Shown here: one piece after another, positions 23,620 through 32,385 of the stretch
Layout of the letters: each line of letters opens with the position of its first letter
Position numbering within the stretch: the first letter of the stretch is position 1
From: Pseudescherichia sp031987975
Lineage (GTDB): Bacteria > Pseudomonadota > Gammaproteobacteria > Enterobacterales > Enterobacteriaceae
NCBI RefSeq assembly: GCF_031987975.1
Contig: NZ_DALZYX010000004.1
Coordinates: 1 to 64,000, forward strand
Length of the DNA stretch: 64,000 nt
Direction of reading: 5' to 3'
Notes under the pieces: generated by a model
Told to the model about the DNA's origin: nothing
What the model saw: the letters and a program-made list of their open reading frames with translations, nothing else
The model's database searches: none
Translations under genes and position numbers: made by a program

Positions 23620-23690
23620 TACTCCTTAGGGAGTAGGTAAAGGTGAACTTGATTTGCATCAATAAACGCCGCTGCTGAATCGTTAAGGTA
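23620..23690 (+). promoter_or_regulatory. nirB promoter with NarL/NarP and FNR sites
   Basis: A perfect FNR box, TTGAT-TTGC-ATCAA (23649-23662), and an inverted 7-2-7 NarL/NarP site, TACTCCT-TA-GGGAGTA (23620-23635), are 28 bases apart centre to centre. With FNR at -41.5 the NarL site falls at -69.5, as in E. coli nirB. The -10 is probably TAAGGT (23684-23689). Expected control is anaerobic activation by FNR and induction by nitrate/nitrite. Confidence 0.9.
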
Positions 23691-23720
23691 GGCAGTAATA
23701 GAAAAGAAATCGAGGCAAAA

Positions 23721-26264
23721 ATGAGCAAAGTCAAAATCGCTATTATCGGTAACGGCATGGTCGGCCACCGTTTTATTGAGGATCTCCTCGATAAAGCTGA
23801 CGCTGCCCGTTTCGACATTACCGTGTTTTGTGAAGAGCCGCGGAAAGCCTACGACCGTGTCCATCTCTCTTCCTACTTCTCTCACCATACTGCCGAAGAG
23901 CTATCCCTGGTGCGGGAAGGCTTCTACGAGAAGCACGGCGTCAAGGTGCTGGTAGGCGAACGTGCTATCACTATCAACCGTCAGGAGAAGGTGATCCACT
24001 CCAGCGCTGGCCGCACGGTCTATTACGATAAGCTGATTATGGCTACCGGCTCCTATCCGTGGATCCCGCCAATTAAAGGTTCTGAAACTCAGGACTGCTT
24101 TGTTTACCGCACCATTGAAGATCTGAACGCCATTGAAGCCTGCGCGCGTCGTAGCCGCCGGGGGGCAGTGGTCGGCGGCGGTCTGCTCGGTCTGGAAGCT
24201 GCCGGGGCGCTGAAAAACCTTGGCGTCGAGACTCACGTCATTGAGTTCGCACCGATGCTGATGGCCGAACAGCTTGACCAGATGGGCGGCGAGCAGCTGA
24301 AACGCAAAATCGAGAGCATGGGCGTGGGCGTGCACACCAGTAAAAACACCCAGGAGATTGTCCAGGAGGGCGTTGAGGGTCGTAAGACCATGCGCTTTGC
24401 CGACGGCAGCAGCCTGGAGATCGACTTTATCGTTTTCTCAACCGGTATTCGCCCGCGCGACAAGCTGGCGACCCAGTGCGGCCTGGCGACGGCCCAGCGC
24501 GGCGGCATCATGGTAAACGATACCTGCCAGACTTCCGACCCGGATATCTACGCCATCGGCGAGTGCGCCAGCTGGAACAATCGCGTCTACGGCCTGGTCG
24601 CCCCTGGCTACAAAATGGCACAGGTAGCCGTGGACCATATCCTCGGTACCCCGAACGCGTTTGAAGGGGCAGACCTTAGCGCCAAACTGAAGCTGCTGGG
24701 CGTGGACGTCGGCGGCATTGGCGATGCCCATGGCCGTACGCCAAATTCCCGCAGCTACGTCTATCTGGATGAGAGCAAAGAGGTCTACAAGCGCCTGATC
24801 GTTAGCCCGGATAACAAAACTCTGCTTGGTGCGGTACTGGTAGGCGACACCAGCGACTTTGGGAATTTACAGCAGCTGGTGCTGAACGCCATCGAGCTGC
24901 CGGAGAACCCGGACGCGCTGATCCTGCCCGCCCACGCGGGCAGCGGAAAACCCTCTATCGGCGTCGATAAGCTGCCGGACAGCGCGCAGATCTGCTCCTG
25001 CTTCGACGTGACTAAAGGCATGCTGATCTCCGCGATCAACAAGGGCTGCCATACGGTGGCAGCGCTGAAGGCGGAAACCAAAGCCGGTACCGGCTGCGGC
25101 GGCTGTATCCCACTGGTGACTCAGGTACTGAACGCCGAGCTGGCGAAACAGGGCATCGAAGTGAACCACAGCCTGTGTGAACACTTTGCCTACTCCCGTC
25201 AGGAGCTGTACCACCTGATCCGCGTGGAAGGGATCAAAACCTTTGACGAGCTGCTGGCGAAACACGGTAAAGGCTACGGCTGCGAGGTCTGTAAACCTAC
25301 CGTTGGCTCCCTGCTGGCCTCCTGCTGGAATGAATACATTCTGAAGCCGCAGCATACGCCGCTGCAGGATACCAACGATAATTTCCTCGCCAATATTCAG
25401 AAAGACGGCACCTACTCGGTGATCCCGCGCTCTGCCGGGGGCGAAATCACCCCGGAAGGGCTGATGGAGGTGGGCCGTATCGCCCGTGAGTTTAACCTCT
25501 ACACCAAAATTACCGGCTCCCAGCGTATCGGCCTGTTCGGTGCGCAGAAAGATGACCTGCCGGAGATCTGGCGTCAGCTGATTGAAGCCGGGTTCGAAAC
25601 CGGTCATGCCTACGCTAAAGCGCTGCGGATGGCGAAAACCTGCGTCGGCTCAACCTGGTGCCGCTACGGCGTGGGTGACAGCGTGGGCTTCGGCGTCGAG
25701 CTGGAGAACCGCTACAAAGGCATCCGTACCCCGCACAAAATGAAGTTTGGCGTCTCTGGCTGTACTCGCGAATGCGCGGAAGCCCAGGGCAAAGACGTGG
25801 GCATCATCGCCACTGAAAAAGGCTGGAACCTCTACGTCTGCGGTAACGGCGGGATGAAACCACGCCATGCGGACCTGCTGGCAGCGGATCTCGACCGCGA
25901 CACGCTGGTGCGCTATCTCGACCGCTTTATGATGTTCTACATCCGCACCGCCGACAAGCTGACCCGTACCGCGTCCTGGCTGGATAATCTGGAAGGCGGC
26001 ATTGACTACCTGAAGAGCGTGATTATCGACGACAAGCTTGGCCTGAACAGCCAGCTGGAAGCGGAGATGGCTCGCCTGCGCGACGCCGTTATCTGCGAGT
26101 GGACCGCCACCGTCAACGATCCGCAGGCGCAGGTGCGCTTCAAACACTTTATCAACAGCGATCGCCGCGACCCGGCAGTACAGATCGTACCGGAACGTCA
26201 GCAGCATCGCCCGGCTACGCCGTATGAGCGTATCCCGGTCACCCTGGTGGAGGAAACCGTATGA
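23721..26264 (+). CDS. nirB: NADH-dependent nitrite reductase large subunit
   Basis: NirB reduces nitrite to ammonium in the cytosol with NADH, using FAD, Fe-S clusters and siroheme. The 847 residues contain an N-terminal FAD/NAD pyridine-nucleotide oxidoreductase domain (1-390, IAIIGNGMVGHRFIEDL). A BFD-like [2Fe-2S] cysteine pair region follows (about 425-470: CSCFD..., CGGC) and a second Cys-rich segment (about 495-530). The sulfite/nitrite reductase domain begins near 555, with siroheme/4Fe-4S cysteines in CVGSTWCRYG, CTRECAEAQG and CGNGGMKPRHA. It is first of nirBDC-cysG. Length is as expected. Confidence 0.98.
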   Translation: MSKVKIAIIGNGMVGHRFIEDLLDKADAARFDITVFCEEPRKAYDRVHLSSYFSHHTAEELSLVREGFYEKHGVKVLVGERAITINRQEKVIHSSAGRTVYYDKLIMATGSYPWIPPIKGSETQDCFVYRTIEDLNAIEACARRSRRGAVVGGGLLGLEAAGALKNLGVETHVIEFAPMLMAEQLDQMGGEQLKRKIESMGVGVHTSKNTQEIVQEGVEGRKTMRFADGSSLEIDFIVFSTGIRPRDKLATQCGLATAQRGGIMVNDTCQTSDPDIYAIGECASWNNRVYGLVAPGYKMAQVAVDHILGTPNAFEGADLSAKLKLLGVDVGGIGDAHGRTPNSRSYVYLDESKEVYKRLIVSPDNKTLLGAVLVGDTSDFGNLQQLVLNAIELPENPDALILPAHAGSGKPSIGVDKLPDSAQICSCFDVTKGMLISAINKGCHTVAALKAETKAGTGCGGCIPLVTQVLNAELAKQGIEVNHSLCEHFAYSRQELYHLIRVEGIKTFDELLAKHGKGYGCEVCKPTVGSLLASCWNEYILKPQHTPLQDTNDNFLANIQKDGTYSVIPRSAGGEITPEGLMEVGRIAREFNLYTKITGSQRIGLFGAQKDDLPEIWRQLIEAGFETGHAYAKALRMAKTCVGSTWCRYGVGDSVGFGVELENRYKGIRTPHKMKFGVSGCTRECAEAQGKDVGIIATEKGWNLYVCGNGGMKPRHADLLAADLDRDTLVRYLDRFMMFYIRTADKLTRTASWLDNLEGGIDYLKSVIIDDKLGLNSQLEAEMARLRDAVICEWTATVNDPQAQVRFKHFINSDRRDPAVQIVPERQQHRPATPYERIPVTLVEETV

Positions 26265-26587
26265 GCCAGTGGAACACCGTCTGTCAGCTCGCTGACATCG
26301 TGCCGGCAACCGGCGTCTGTGCCCTGCTGAATAACCAGCAGATCGCCATCTTCCGCCCGCGGGCCAATGAGCAGGTCTATGCCATCAGCAACATCGATCC
26401 TTTCTTTGAGGCCAGCGTACTGTCGCGGGGCATCATCGCCGAGCACGATGGCGAGCTGTGGGTTGCCAGCCCGCTGAAGAAGCAGCGCTTCCGCCTGCGC
26501 GACGGCCTGTGCATGGAGGATGCGGACCACTCCGTGGCGCGCTTCGATGCGCGGGTCAAAGACGGCGAAGTACAGATCAAAGCGTAA
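26261..26587 (+). CDS. nirD: nitrite reductase small subunit
   Basis: NirD is the 108-residue Rieske-like-fold subunit needed for NirB activity. It starts MSQWNTVCQLADIVPATGVC. Like other enterobacterial NirD it lacks the Cys/His ligands of true Rieske proteins. Its ATG overlaps the nirB stop by four bases (ATGA), giving translational coupling. A 210-base spacer containing an ERIC element separates it from nirC. Confidence 0.97.
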   Translation: MSQWNTVCQLADIVPATGVCALLNNQQIAIFRPRANEQVYAISNIDPFFEASVLSRGIIAEHDGELWVASPLKKQRFRLRDGLCMEDADHSVARFDARVKDGEVQIKA

Positions 26588-26666
26588 TACCCCGGCGGGG
26601 GTGCAATGCCCTCGCCCGTTAACTTTCTCTTTTTGTTTGAATTTTCTTTTCTAACTTTTTTACACA

Positions 26667-26783
26667 AAATCATTTGAGTTGCATCGCGGCGGCAACTGAA
26701 CGAATCCCCAGGAGCATAGTTAACTATGTGACTGGGGTGAGAGAAGGCAGCCAACAAAGAGGCAGCTCGAAGGATGAAGTGTA
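26667..26783. repeat. ERIC (IRU) element between nirD and nirC
   Basis: The core GAATCCCCAGGAGCATAG, then TTAACTATGTGACTGGGGTG, matches the ERIC consensus used for ERIC1R/ERIC2 primers, and the flanks GAGTTGCA..GGCGGCAACTGAA and AAGGCAGCCAACAAAGAGGC fit the outer arms. The whole element is a long imperfect palindrome (CCCCAG with CTGGGG; AGCATAGTTAACTATGT). It lies inside the nir transcript, 14 bases before the nirC ATG. Confidence 0.9.
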
Positions 26784-26797
26784 CAAGGATAATCATC

Positions 26798-27604
26798 ATG
26801 TTCGCAGACACTATCAACAAGTGTGCGGCTAACGCTGCGCGCATTGCACGCCTCTCTACACATAATCCGCTGGGCTTCTGGATCAGCTCCGCGATGGCCG
26901 GTGCTTACGTAGGCCTGGCGATTATCCTGATTTTTACCCTCGGTAACCTGCTTGACCCGGCGGTACGTCCGCTGGTGATGGGCGCTACCTTCGGCATCGC
27001 GCTGACGCTGGTGATCATTGCTGGCTCCGAGCTGTTTACCGGCCACACCATGTTTCTAACCCTGGGCGTTAAAGCGGGCACCATCAGCCACGGTCAGATG
27101 TGGACGATCCTGCCGCAAACCTGGCTGGGTAACCTGGTGGGGTCGGTCTTCGTGGCCCTGCTCTACTTCTGGGGCGGCGGCAGCCTGCTGTCGGTGGATA
27201 CCAGCCTGGTACACACCGTCGCGCTGGCAAAAACCAGTGCCCCTGCCAGCGTACTGTTCTTTAAAGGTGTGCTCTGTAACTGGCTGGTTTGCCTGGCGAT
27301 CTGGATGGCGATCCGTACCGAAGGCGCGGCGAAGTTCCTTGCTATCTGGTGGTGCCTGCTGGCGTTTATCGCCTCCGGCTATGAGCACTCGGTTGCCAAC
27401 ATGACCCTGTTCGCTCTATCGTGGTTCGGCCACCACAGCGAAGCTTATACCCTTGCCGGTATCGGACATAACCTGTTGTGGGTTACGCTGGGGAATACTT
27501 TATCCGGGGCCATATTTATGGGGCTGGGATATTGGTATGCTACCCCTCGCGCAGAGCGTCCTGCTCCTGCTAAAAACGCCGCGCAGGAAACCGTTAGCCC
27601 TTAA
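26798..27604 (+). CDS. nirC: nitrite channel NirC
   Basis: NirC is a pentameric formate/nitrite-transporter-family channel that moves nitrite across the inner membrane. I start it at ATG 26798 (MFADTINKCAANAARIARLS, 268 residues), with AAGGAT upstream; an extension to 26774 would begin inside the ERIC. Six membrane segments are visible, with the FNT signature GSELFTGHTMFL near 83 and the central pore His in ASGYEHSVANM near 209. It supplies NirBD with substrate and exports excess nitrite. Confidence 0.96.
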   Translation: MFADTINKCAANAARIARLSTHNPLGFWISSAMAGAYVGLAIILIFTLGNLLDPAVRPLVMGATFGIALTLVIIAGSELFTGHTMFLTLGVKAGTISHGQMWTILPQTWLGNLVGSVFVALLYFWGGGSLLSVDTSLVHTVALAKTSAPASVLFFKGVLCNWLVCLAIWMAIRTEGAAKFLAIWWCLLAFIASGYEHSVANMTLFALSWFGHHSEAYTLAGIGHNLLWVTLGNTLSGAIFMGLGYWYATPRAERPAPAKNAAQETVSP

Positions 27605-27624
27605 AACGATAAAGAGGTTATGTC

Positions 27625-28998
27625 GTGCATCATCTTCCAATATTTTGCCAGTTACGCGATCGCGACTGCCTGCTCGTCGGCGGTGGCGATGTCGCAGAGC
27701 GTAAAGCCCGCTTGCTTCTGGAAGCCGGTGCGCGGCTTACCGTTAATGCATTGCACTTCGATCCGCAGTTTACCGTATGGGCGGACGAAGGCATGGTCAC
27801 CCTGGTCGAAGGTCACTTCGATGAGGCGCTGCTCGACCCGTGCTGGCTGGTGATTGCCGCTACCGACGACGATGCGGTTAATCAGCAGGTCAGCGATGCG
27901 GCAGAAGCGCGCCGCATCTTCTGTAACGTGGTCGATGCGCCGAAAGAGGCGAGCTTTATCATGCCATCAATTATCGACCGTTCGCCGCTGATGGTGGCAA
28001 TCTCCTCCGGCGGTACCTCTCCGGTACTGGCGCGCCTGCTGCGTGAAAAGCTGGAGTCGCTGCTGCCGCTGCACCTCGGCAAAATTGCTGGCTACGCCGG
28101 GACCCTGCGTGGACGGGTGAAAGCCACCTTTGCCACCATGGCCGAGCGTCGCCGCTTCTGGGAGAAATTTTTTACTAACGACCGTCTTGCCCAGTATCTG
28201 GCGAACAACGATCGCCTCGCCATCGACAAAGAGACAGAGTCGCTGTTTAACACGCCGCTCGATAACCGGGGGGAAGTGGTGCTGGTCGGTGCGGGACCAG
28301 GCGATGCCGGGCTGCTGACGCTGAAAGGGCTACAGCAGATCCAGCAGGCGGACGTGGTGGTCTATGACCGTCTGGTCTCTGATGACATTATGAATCTGGT
28401 GCGCCGCGACGCCGACCGTATTTTTGTCGGCAAACGCGCGGGCTACCACTGCGTGCCGCAGGAGGAGATTAACCAGATCCTGCTCCGCCAGGCGCAGTCC
28501 GGTAAGCGCGTAGTGCGCCTGAAGGGCGGCGATCCGTTTATCTTTGGCCGCGGCGGTGAAGAGCTGGAGACCCTGTGCCATGCAGGGATCCCCTTCTCGG
28601 TAGTGCCGGGCATTACCGCCGCCTCGGGCTGCTCCGCCTACTCCGGCATTCCGCTGACCCACCGCGACTACGCCCAGAGCGTGCGGCTGATCACCGGCCA
28701 TCTGAAAACCGGCGGCGAGTTGGACTGGGAGAACCTCGCCGCAGAGAAGCAGACCCTGGTGTTCTATATGGGGCTAAACCAGGCCGCAACTATTCAGCAA
28801 AAGCTTATCGAGCATGGAATGCAGGCGGATATGCCGGTGGCGTTGGTAGAGAACGGCACGGCGGTACAGCAGCGGGTAGTGAGCGGGGTACTGAGCGAGC
28901 TGGGTATGCTGGCGCAACAGGTCGAAAGCCCGGCGCTGATTATCGTTGGCCGCGTGGTAGCCCTGCGCGACAAGCTAAACTGGTTCTCGAACCACTGA
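27625..28998 (+). CDS. cysG: siroheme synthase CysG (trifunctional)
   Basis: CysG makes siroheme from uroporphyrinogen III: SAM-dependent bismethylation (C-terminal half), then NAD-dependent dehydrogenation and ferrochelation (N-terminal half). The 457-residue protein starts at GTG 27625 (HHLPIFCQLRDRDCLLVGGG), as the E. coli gene also does, with AGAGG upstream. The N-terminal Rossmann motif VGGGDVAERKA is near 18, and SSGGTSPVLARLLREKLESL near 128 includes the phosphorylatable Ser. The SUMT domain starts near 215 with VLVGAGPGDAGLLTLKG. It provides the cofactor for NirB and sulfite reductase. Confidence 0.98.
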   Translation: MHHLPIFCQLRDRDCLLVGGGDVAERKARLLLEAGARLTVNALHFDPQFTVWADEGMVTLVEGHFDEALLDPCWLVIAATDDDAVNQQVSDAAEARRIFCNVVDAPKEASFIMPSIIDRSPLMVAISSGGTSPVLARLLREKLESLLPLHLGKIAGYAGTLRGRVKATFATMAERRRFWEKFFTNDRLAQYLANNDRLAIDKETESLFNTPLDNRGEVVLVGAGPGDAGLLTLKGLQQIQQADVVVYDRLVSDDIMNLVRRDADRIFVGKRAGYHCVPQEEINQILLRQAQSGKRVVRLKGGDPFIFGRGGEELETLCHAGIPFSVVPGITAASGCSAYSGIPLTHRDYAQSVRLITGHLKTGGELDWENLAAEKQTLVFYMGLNQAATIQQKLIEHGMQADMPVALVENGTAVQQRVVSGVLSELGMLAQQVESPALIIVGRVVALRDKLNWFSNH

Positions 28999-29004
28999 TT
29001 TTTG

Positions 29005-29033
29005 AAAAACGCCCGGCGGACCGCCTGCCGGGC
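29005..29033 (-). terminator. trpS terminator (REP-like stem)
   Basis: GCCCGGC (29011-29017) pairs with GCCGGGC (29027-29033). On the minus strand it is followed by GTTTTTC (plus 29004-29010), so it terminates the aroK-trpS transcript. It can also cap cysG from the other side, although no T-run follows on that strand. Confidence 0.85.
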
Positions 29034-29046
29034 CTGGATACGGGAC

Positions 29047-30051
29047 TTACGGCTTGGCAACAAAGCCAATAGCTTCGTAGACCGTTTTCAGCGTCTCTGC
29101 GGCGCGAGCGCTGGCTTTCTCGGCACCCTCTTTCATGATGCGCTGCAGGAAAGCTTCATCGTTACGGTAGCGGTGATAGCGCTCCTGAAGCTCGGTCAGC
29201 ATGCCGGAAACCGCTTCCGCCACTTCCCCTTTCAGATGGCCATACATTTTGCCTTCAAAGTGCTGCTCCAGCTCGGCGATGCTCTGTCCGGTCACGCCAG
29301 AGAGGATATCCAGCAGGTTAGAGACGCCCGCCTTCTCCTTCACGTCGTAGCGCACCACCGGCGGCTCTTCGGAGTCGGTTACCGCACGCTTGATCTTTTT
29401 CACTACCGACTTCGGATCTTCCAGCAGGCCGATAACGTTGTTGCGGTTATCATCAGACTTGGACATCTTCTTGGTCGGCTCCAGCAGCGACATTACGCGC
29501 GCGCCGGATTTTGGAATGAACGGCTCCGGCACTTTGAACACGTCGCCGTAGATGGCGTTAAAACGCTGGGCGATATCGCGGCTCAGCTCAAGGTGCTGTT
29601 TCTGATCTTCACCGACCGGTACCTGGTTGGTCTGATAGAGCAGAATGTCCGCCGCCATCAGTACCGGGTAGTCAAACAGGCCGGCGTTGATGTTCTCAGA
29701 GTAGCGCGCTGACTTGTCTTTAAACTGGGTCATGCGGCTCAGCTCACCGAAATAGGTGTAGCAGTTCAGCGCCCAGCCCAGCTGCGCGTGTTCAGTCACA
29801 TGAGACTGAACGAAAATGGTGCTCTTCTCGGGATCGATCCCACAGGCCAGGTAGAGCGCCAGCGTATCCAGGGTGGCTTTACGCAGCTTCTCGGGATCCT
29901 GACGGGCGGTGATAGCGTGGAGATCCACGATGCAGTAGATGCAGTCGTACTCATCCTGCATGGTTACCCACTGACGCAGCGCACCCATATAGTTGCCGAT
30001 GGTCAGTTCACCTGAGGGCTGTGCGCCACTAAAGACGATGGGCTTAGTCAT
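29047..30051 (-). CDS. trpS: tryptophanyl-tRNA synthetase
   Basis: TrpRS charges tRNA-Trp. The 334-residue class I synthetase starts at ATG 30051 (MTKPIVFSGAQPSGELTIGN), with the HIGH-equivalent TIGN and the KMSKS loop (KKMSKSDDN near 195) intact. Its first 8 bases overlap the end of gph, so it is translated as the last gene of the aroK-aroB-damX-dam-rpe-gph-trpS cluster. A strong terminator follows. Confidence 0.98.
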   Translation of the reverse strand: MTKPIVFSGAQPSGELTIGNYMGALRQWVTMQDEYDCIYCIVDLHAITARQDPEKLRKATLDTLALYLACGIDPEKSTIFVQSHVTEHAQLGWALNCYTYFGELSRMTQFKDKSARYSENINAGLFDYPVLMAADILLYQTNQVPVGEDQKQHLELSRDIAQRFNAIYGDVFKVPEPFIPKSGARVMSLLEPTKKMSKSDDNRNNVIGLLEDPKSVVKKIKRAVTDSEEPPVVRYDVKEKAGVSNLLDILSGVTGQSIAELEQHFEGKMYGHLKGEVAEAVSGMLTELQERYHRYRNDEAFLQRIMKEGAEKASARAAETLKTVYEAIGFVAKP

Positions 30052-30808
30052 TTTTCTGTTCCTGATGTTCACTATATGGAAGCCCAAGCGCGGGCAGTAA
30101 CTCTTTAAAATGGTCGAATATACGATCCGGCTCGCTCAGCGCGATGGCTTCGCCGTAGTTATAGCCGTAGGTCAGACCCACGGCACAGCAGCCAGCCGCC
30201 TTCGCCGCCTGAATATCATTCCGCGAATCGCCGACGAACAGCAGCGCCTGCGGTGCCACCCCCAGCTTTTCAGCCACCAGCAGCAGCGGCTCCGGGTGCG
30301 GCTTTTTGTTTTTAACGTCGTCACCGCCGATGACCAGCGTGAAATAGCGGGCGATATCCAGCGCCTCCAGCAGCGGCGCAACAAACGGCGTCGGCTTGTT
30401 GGTCACCAGCGCTAGCGGGTAACCCTCTTCATGCAGGGCTGCCAGAGTGCCAGCTACGTCCGGGAAGAGGAAGCTCCCCTCTTCAACGGCCTCAGCGTAG
30501 TAGCGATCGAACAGCTTGCGCAGAATGCGGGCCTGCTCCTCTTCGGGAATGGCCGCATGATCGATAGCCGGTTTGCCTGCCATTGCACGCTGGCTGGCGT
30601 GCTCCTGACGCGACCAGGCCAGCGCCCGCTGCATTAGCACGTCAGCACCATTGCCGATCCATGTCACTACCCGCGCCTCTCCGGCAGCCGGCAGCTCCAG
30701 CGCGTAGAGCGCCTGGTCTACCGCATAGGTCAGACCCGGTGCGCTATCCACCAGCGTGCCGTCGAGATCGAATGCAACTGCGCGGATTCCGTCGATTTTT
30801 TTAGCCAT
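30044..30808 (-). CDS. gph: phosphoglycolate phosphatase
   Basis: Gph hydrolyses 2-phosphoglycolate, which arises from repair of 3'-phosphoglycolate DNA ends. The 254-residue HAD phosphatase starts at ATG 30808 (MAKKIDGIRAVAFDLDGTLV). HAD motifs are FDLDGTLVDS near 13, the VTNKPTP region near 138, the Lys in NKKPHPEP and the acidic GDSRNDI near 190. It overlaps rpe by 8 bases and trpS by 8 bases. An extended frame to 30916 is rejected because it runs deep into rpe. Confidence 0.97.
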   Translation of the reverse strand: MAKKIDGIRAVAFDLDGTLVDSAPGLTYAVDQALYALELPAAGEARVVTWIGNGADVLMQRALAWSRQEHASQRAMAGKPAIDHAAIPEEEQARILRKLFDRYYAEAVEEGSFLFPDVAGTLAALHEEGYPLALVTNKPTPFVAPLLEALDIARYFTLVIGGDDVKNKKPHPEPLLLVAEKLGVAPQALLFVGDSRNDIQAAKAAGCCAVGLTYGYNYGEAIALSEPDRIFDHFKELLPALGLPYSEHQEQKND

Positions 30809-31478
30809 GGTGCACCTTTGCCAGCTCGCTGCGCATCTTATCGATGACTTTGCGGTAGTCCGGCTGGTCAAAAATGGCCGAGCCGGCGACAAACATATCT
30901 GCGCCCGCGGCGGCAATCTCGCCGATGTTATCCGCCTTCACGCCGCCGTCAACTTCAAGGCGAATGTCGTAGCCGGAGGCGTCAATGCGACGGCGCACTT
31001 CGCGCAGCTTATCAAGAGTATGAGGAATAAAGGACTGGCCGCCGAAGCCCGGGTTGACCGACATCAGCAGGATCACATCAAGCTTGTCCATCACGTAGTC
31101 GAGCCAGTTCAGGGAGGTCGCCGGATTGAACACCAGCCCCGCTTTGCAGCCATGCTCTTTGATCAGCTGCAGCGAGCGGTCGACGTGCTCGGTGGCTTCC
31201 GGGTGGAAAGTAATGATGCTTGCTCCCGCAGCGGCGAAATCCGGGATCAGACGATCAACCGGCTTCACCATCAGGTGGACGTCAATCGGGGCGGTGATGC
31301 CATAGTCCCGCAGGGCTTTTAGTACCATTGGTCCCATTGTCAGGTTGGGGACGTAGTGGTTATCCATGACGTCAAAATGCACCACGTCGCCACCGGCCGC
31401 CAGCGCGTTAGCGGTGTCCTCGCCCAGGCGGGCAAAGTCAGCCGACAGAATTGAAGGGGCAATCAAATACTGTTTCAT
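30801..31478 (-). CDS. rpe: ribulose-phosphate 3-epimerase
   Basis: Rpe interconverts ribulose-5-phosphate and xylulose-5-phosphate in the pentose phosphate pathway. The 225-residue TIM barrel starts at ATG 31478 (MKQYLIAPSILSADFARLGE), with AAGGAG six bases upstream. Metal/catalytic residues lie in VVHFDVMDNHYVPN near 35, MSVNPGFGGQ near 140 and LEVDGGVK near 175. It lies 17 bases after dam. Confidence 0.98.
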   Translation of the reverse strand: MKQYLIAPSILSADFARLGEDTANALAAGGDVVHFDVMDNHYVPNLTMGPMVLKALRDYGITAPIDVHLMVKPVDRLIPDFAAAGASIITFHPEATEHVDRSLQLIKEHGCKAGLVFNPATSLNWLDYVMDKLDVILLMSVNPGFGGQSFIPHTLDKLREVRRRIDASGYDIRLEVDGGVKADNIGEIAAAGADMFVAGSAIFDQPDYRKVIDKMRSELAKVHHG

Positions 31479-31495
31479 CCGCATCTCCTTGAGAA

Positions 31496-32320
31496 CTATT
31501 TTTTGTCTGCCGGGCGATAGAGCGCCAGCAGTTCGTCCACCTTTTTGCGTGTGCCACCGTTGCTGCTAATGCTGCGTCGCACTTTAACCTGAAAATGCGT
31601 CGCGGCTTTATACCACTCACGGGTGTCCGGCGTATCGTGATTCGAAATTAACACCGGGATTTGCTTGCTGACCAGCATTTCCGCCATCTCAGCCAGACGC
31701 GCCTGCTCTAGCGGGCTAAAGCTGTTGGTATGATAGGCGGTAAAGTTCGCCGTCGCGGAGAGAGGTGCATAGGGCGGATCGCAATAGACCACGGAGTTAA
31801 CGTCGGCCAGTCCCATGCACTCCTCATATGAGAGGCAACGAAACTCTGCGTTCTGTGCTTTTTCAGCAAAATGGTACAGCTCGGCTTCCGGGAAGTAGGG
31901 CTTTTTATAGCGGCCAAAAGGCACATTAAACTCACCGCGCAGGTTATAGCGACACAGGCCGTTATAGCCGTGGCGGTTCAGATATAAAAACAGCACCGCA
32001 CGCCGCAAGGGATCCCGGCACTGATTGAACTCGCTGCGCAGTTGGTAGTAAACCTCAGCCTGGTTATGCTGCGGCGTAAATAGCTCGCGGGCGTTAAGAA
32101 TGTACTCGTCGGTGCGGGTCTTAACGATGTTGTAGAGACCAATCAAATCGCTGTTAATATCTGCGAGGATATAGCGCGAAAAGTCGGTATTAAGAAATAC
32201 CGACCCGGCCCCGACGAAGGGTTCGATGAGACACTCACCCGGCGGTAAATGCTTTTTAATGTCGTCGAGCAGGGGGTATTTACCCCCTGCCCATTTCAGA
32301 AAAGCGCGATTTTTTTTCAT
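31496..32320 (-). CDS. dam: DNA adenine methyltransferase Dam
   Basis: Dam methylates adenine in GATC and guides mismatch repair, SeqA control of replication and phase-variable genes. The 274-residue alpha-class enzyme has SAM motif I (FVGAGSVFLN near 35-44) and catalytic motif DPPY at 181-184. N terminus MKKNRAFLKWAGGKYPLLDD matches the family; it is four residues shorter than E. coli Dam at the C terminus. It lies between damX and rpe. Confidence 0.98.
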   Translation of the reverse strand: MKKNRAFLKWAGGKYPLLDDIKKHLPPGECLIEPFVGAGSVFLNTDFSRYILADINSDLIGLYNIVKTRTDEYILNARELFTPQHNQAEVYYQLRSEFNQCRDPLRRAVLFLYLNRHGYNGLCRYNLRGEFNVPFGRYKKPYFPEAELYHFAEKAQNAEFRCLSYEECMGLADVNSVVYCDPPYAPLSATANFTAYHTNSFSPLEQARLAEMAEMLVSKQIPVLISNHDTPDTREWYKAATHFQVKVRRSISSNGGTRKKVDELLALYRPADKK

Positions 32321-32385
32321 GCTGACTAACTAATGACACCCTATGCAGCTGTGGCGTAAGCCCGACAGCATTTGCGCTTTACTCA

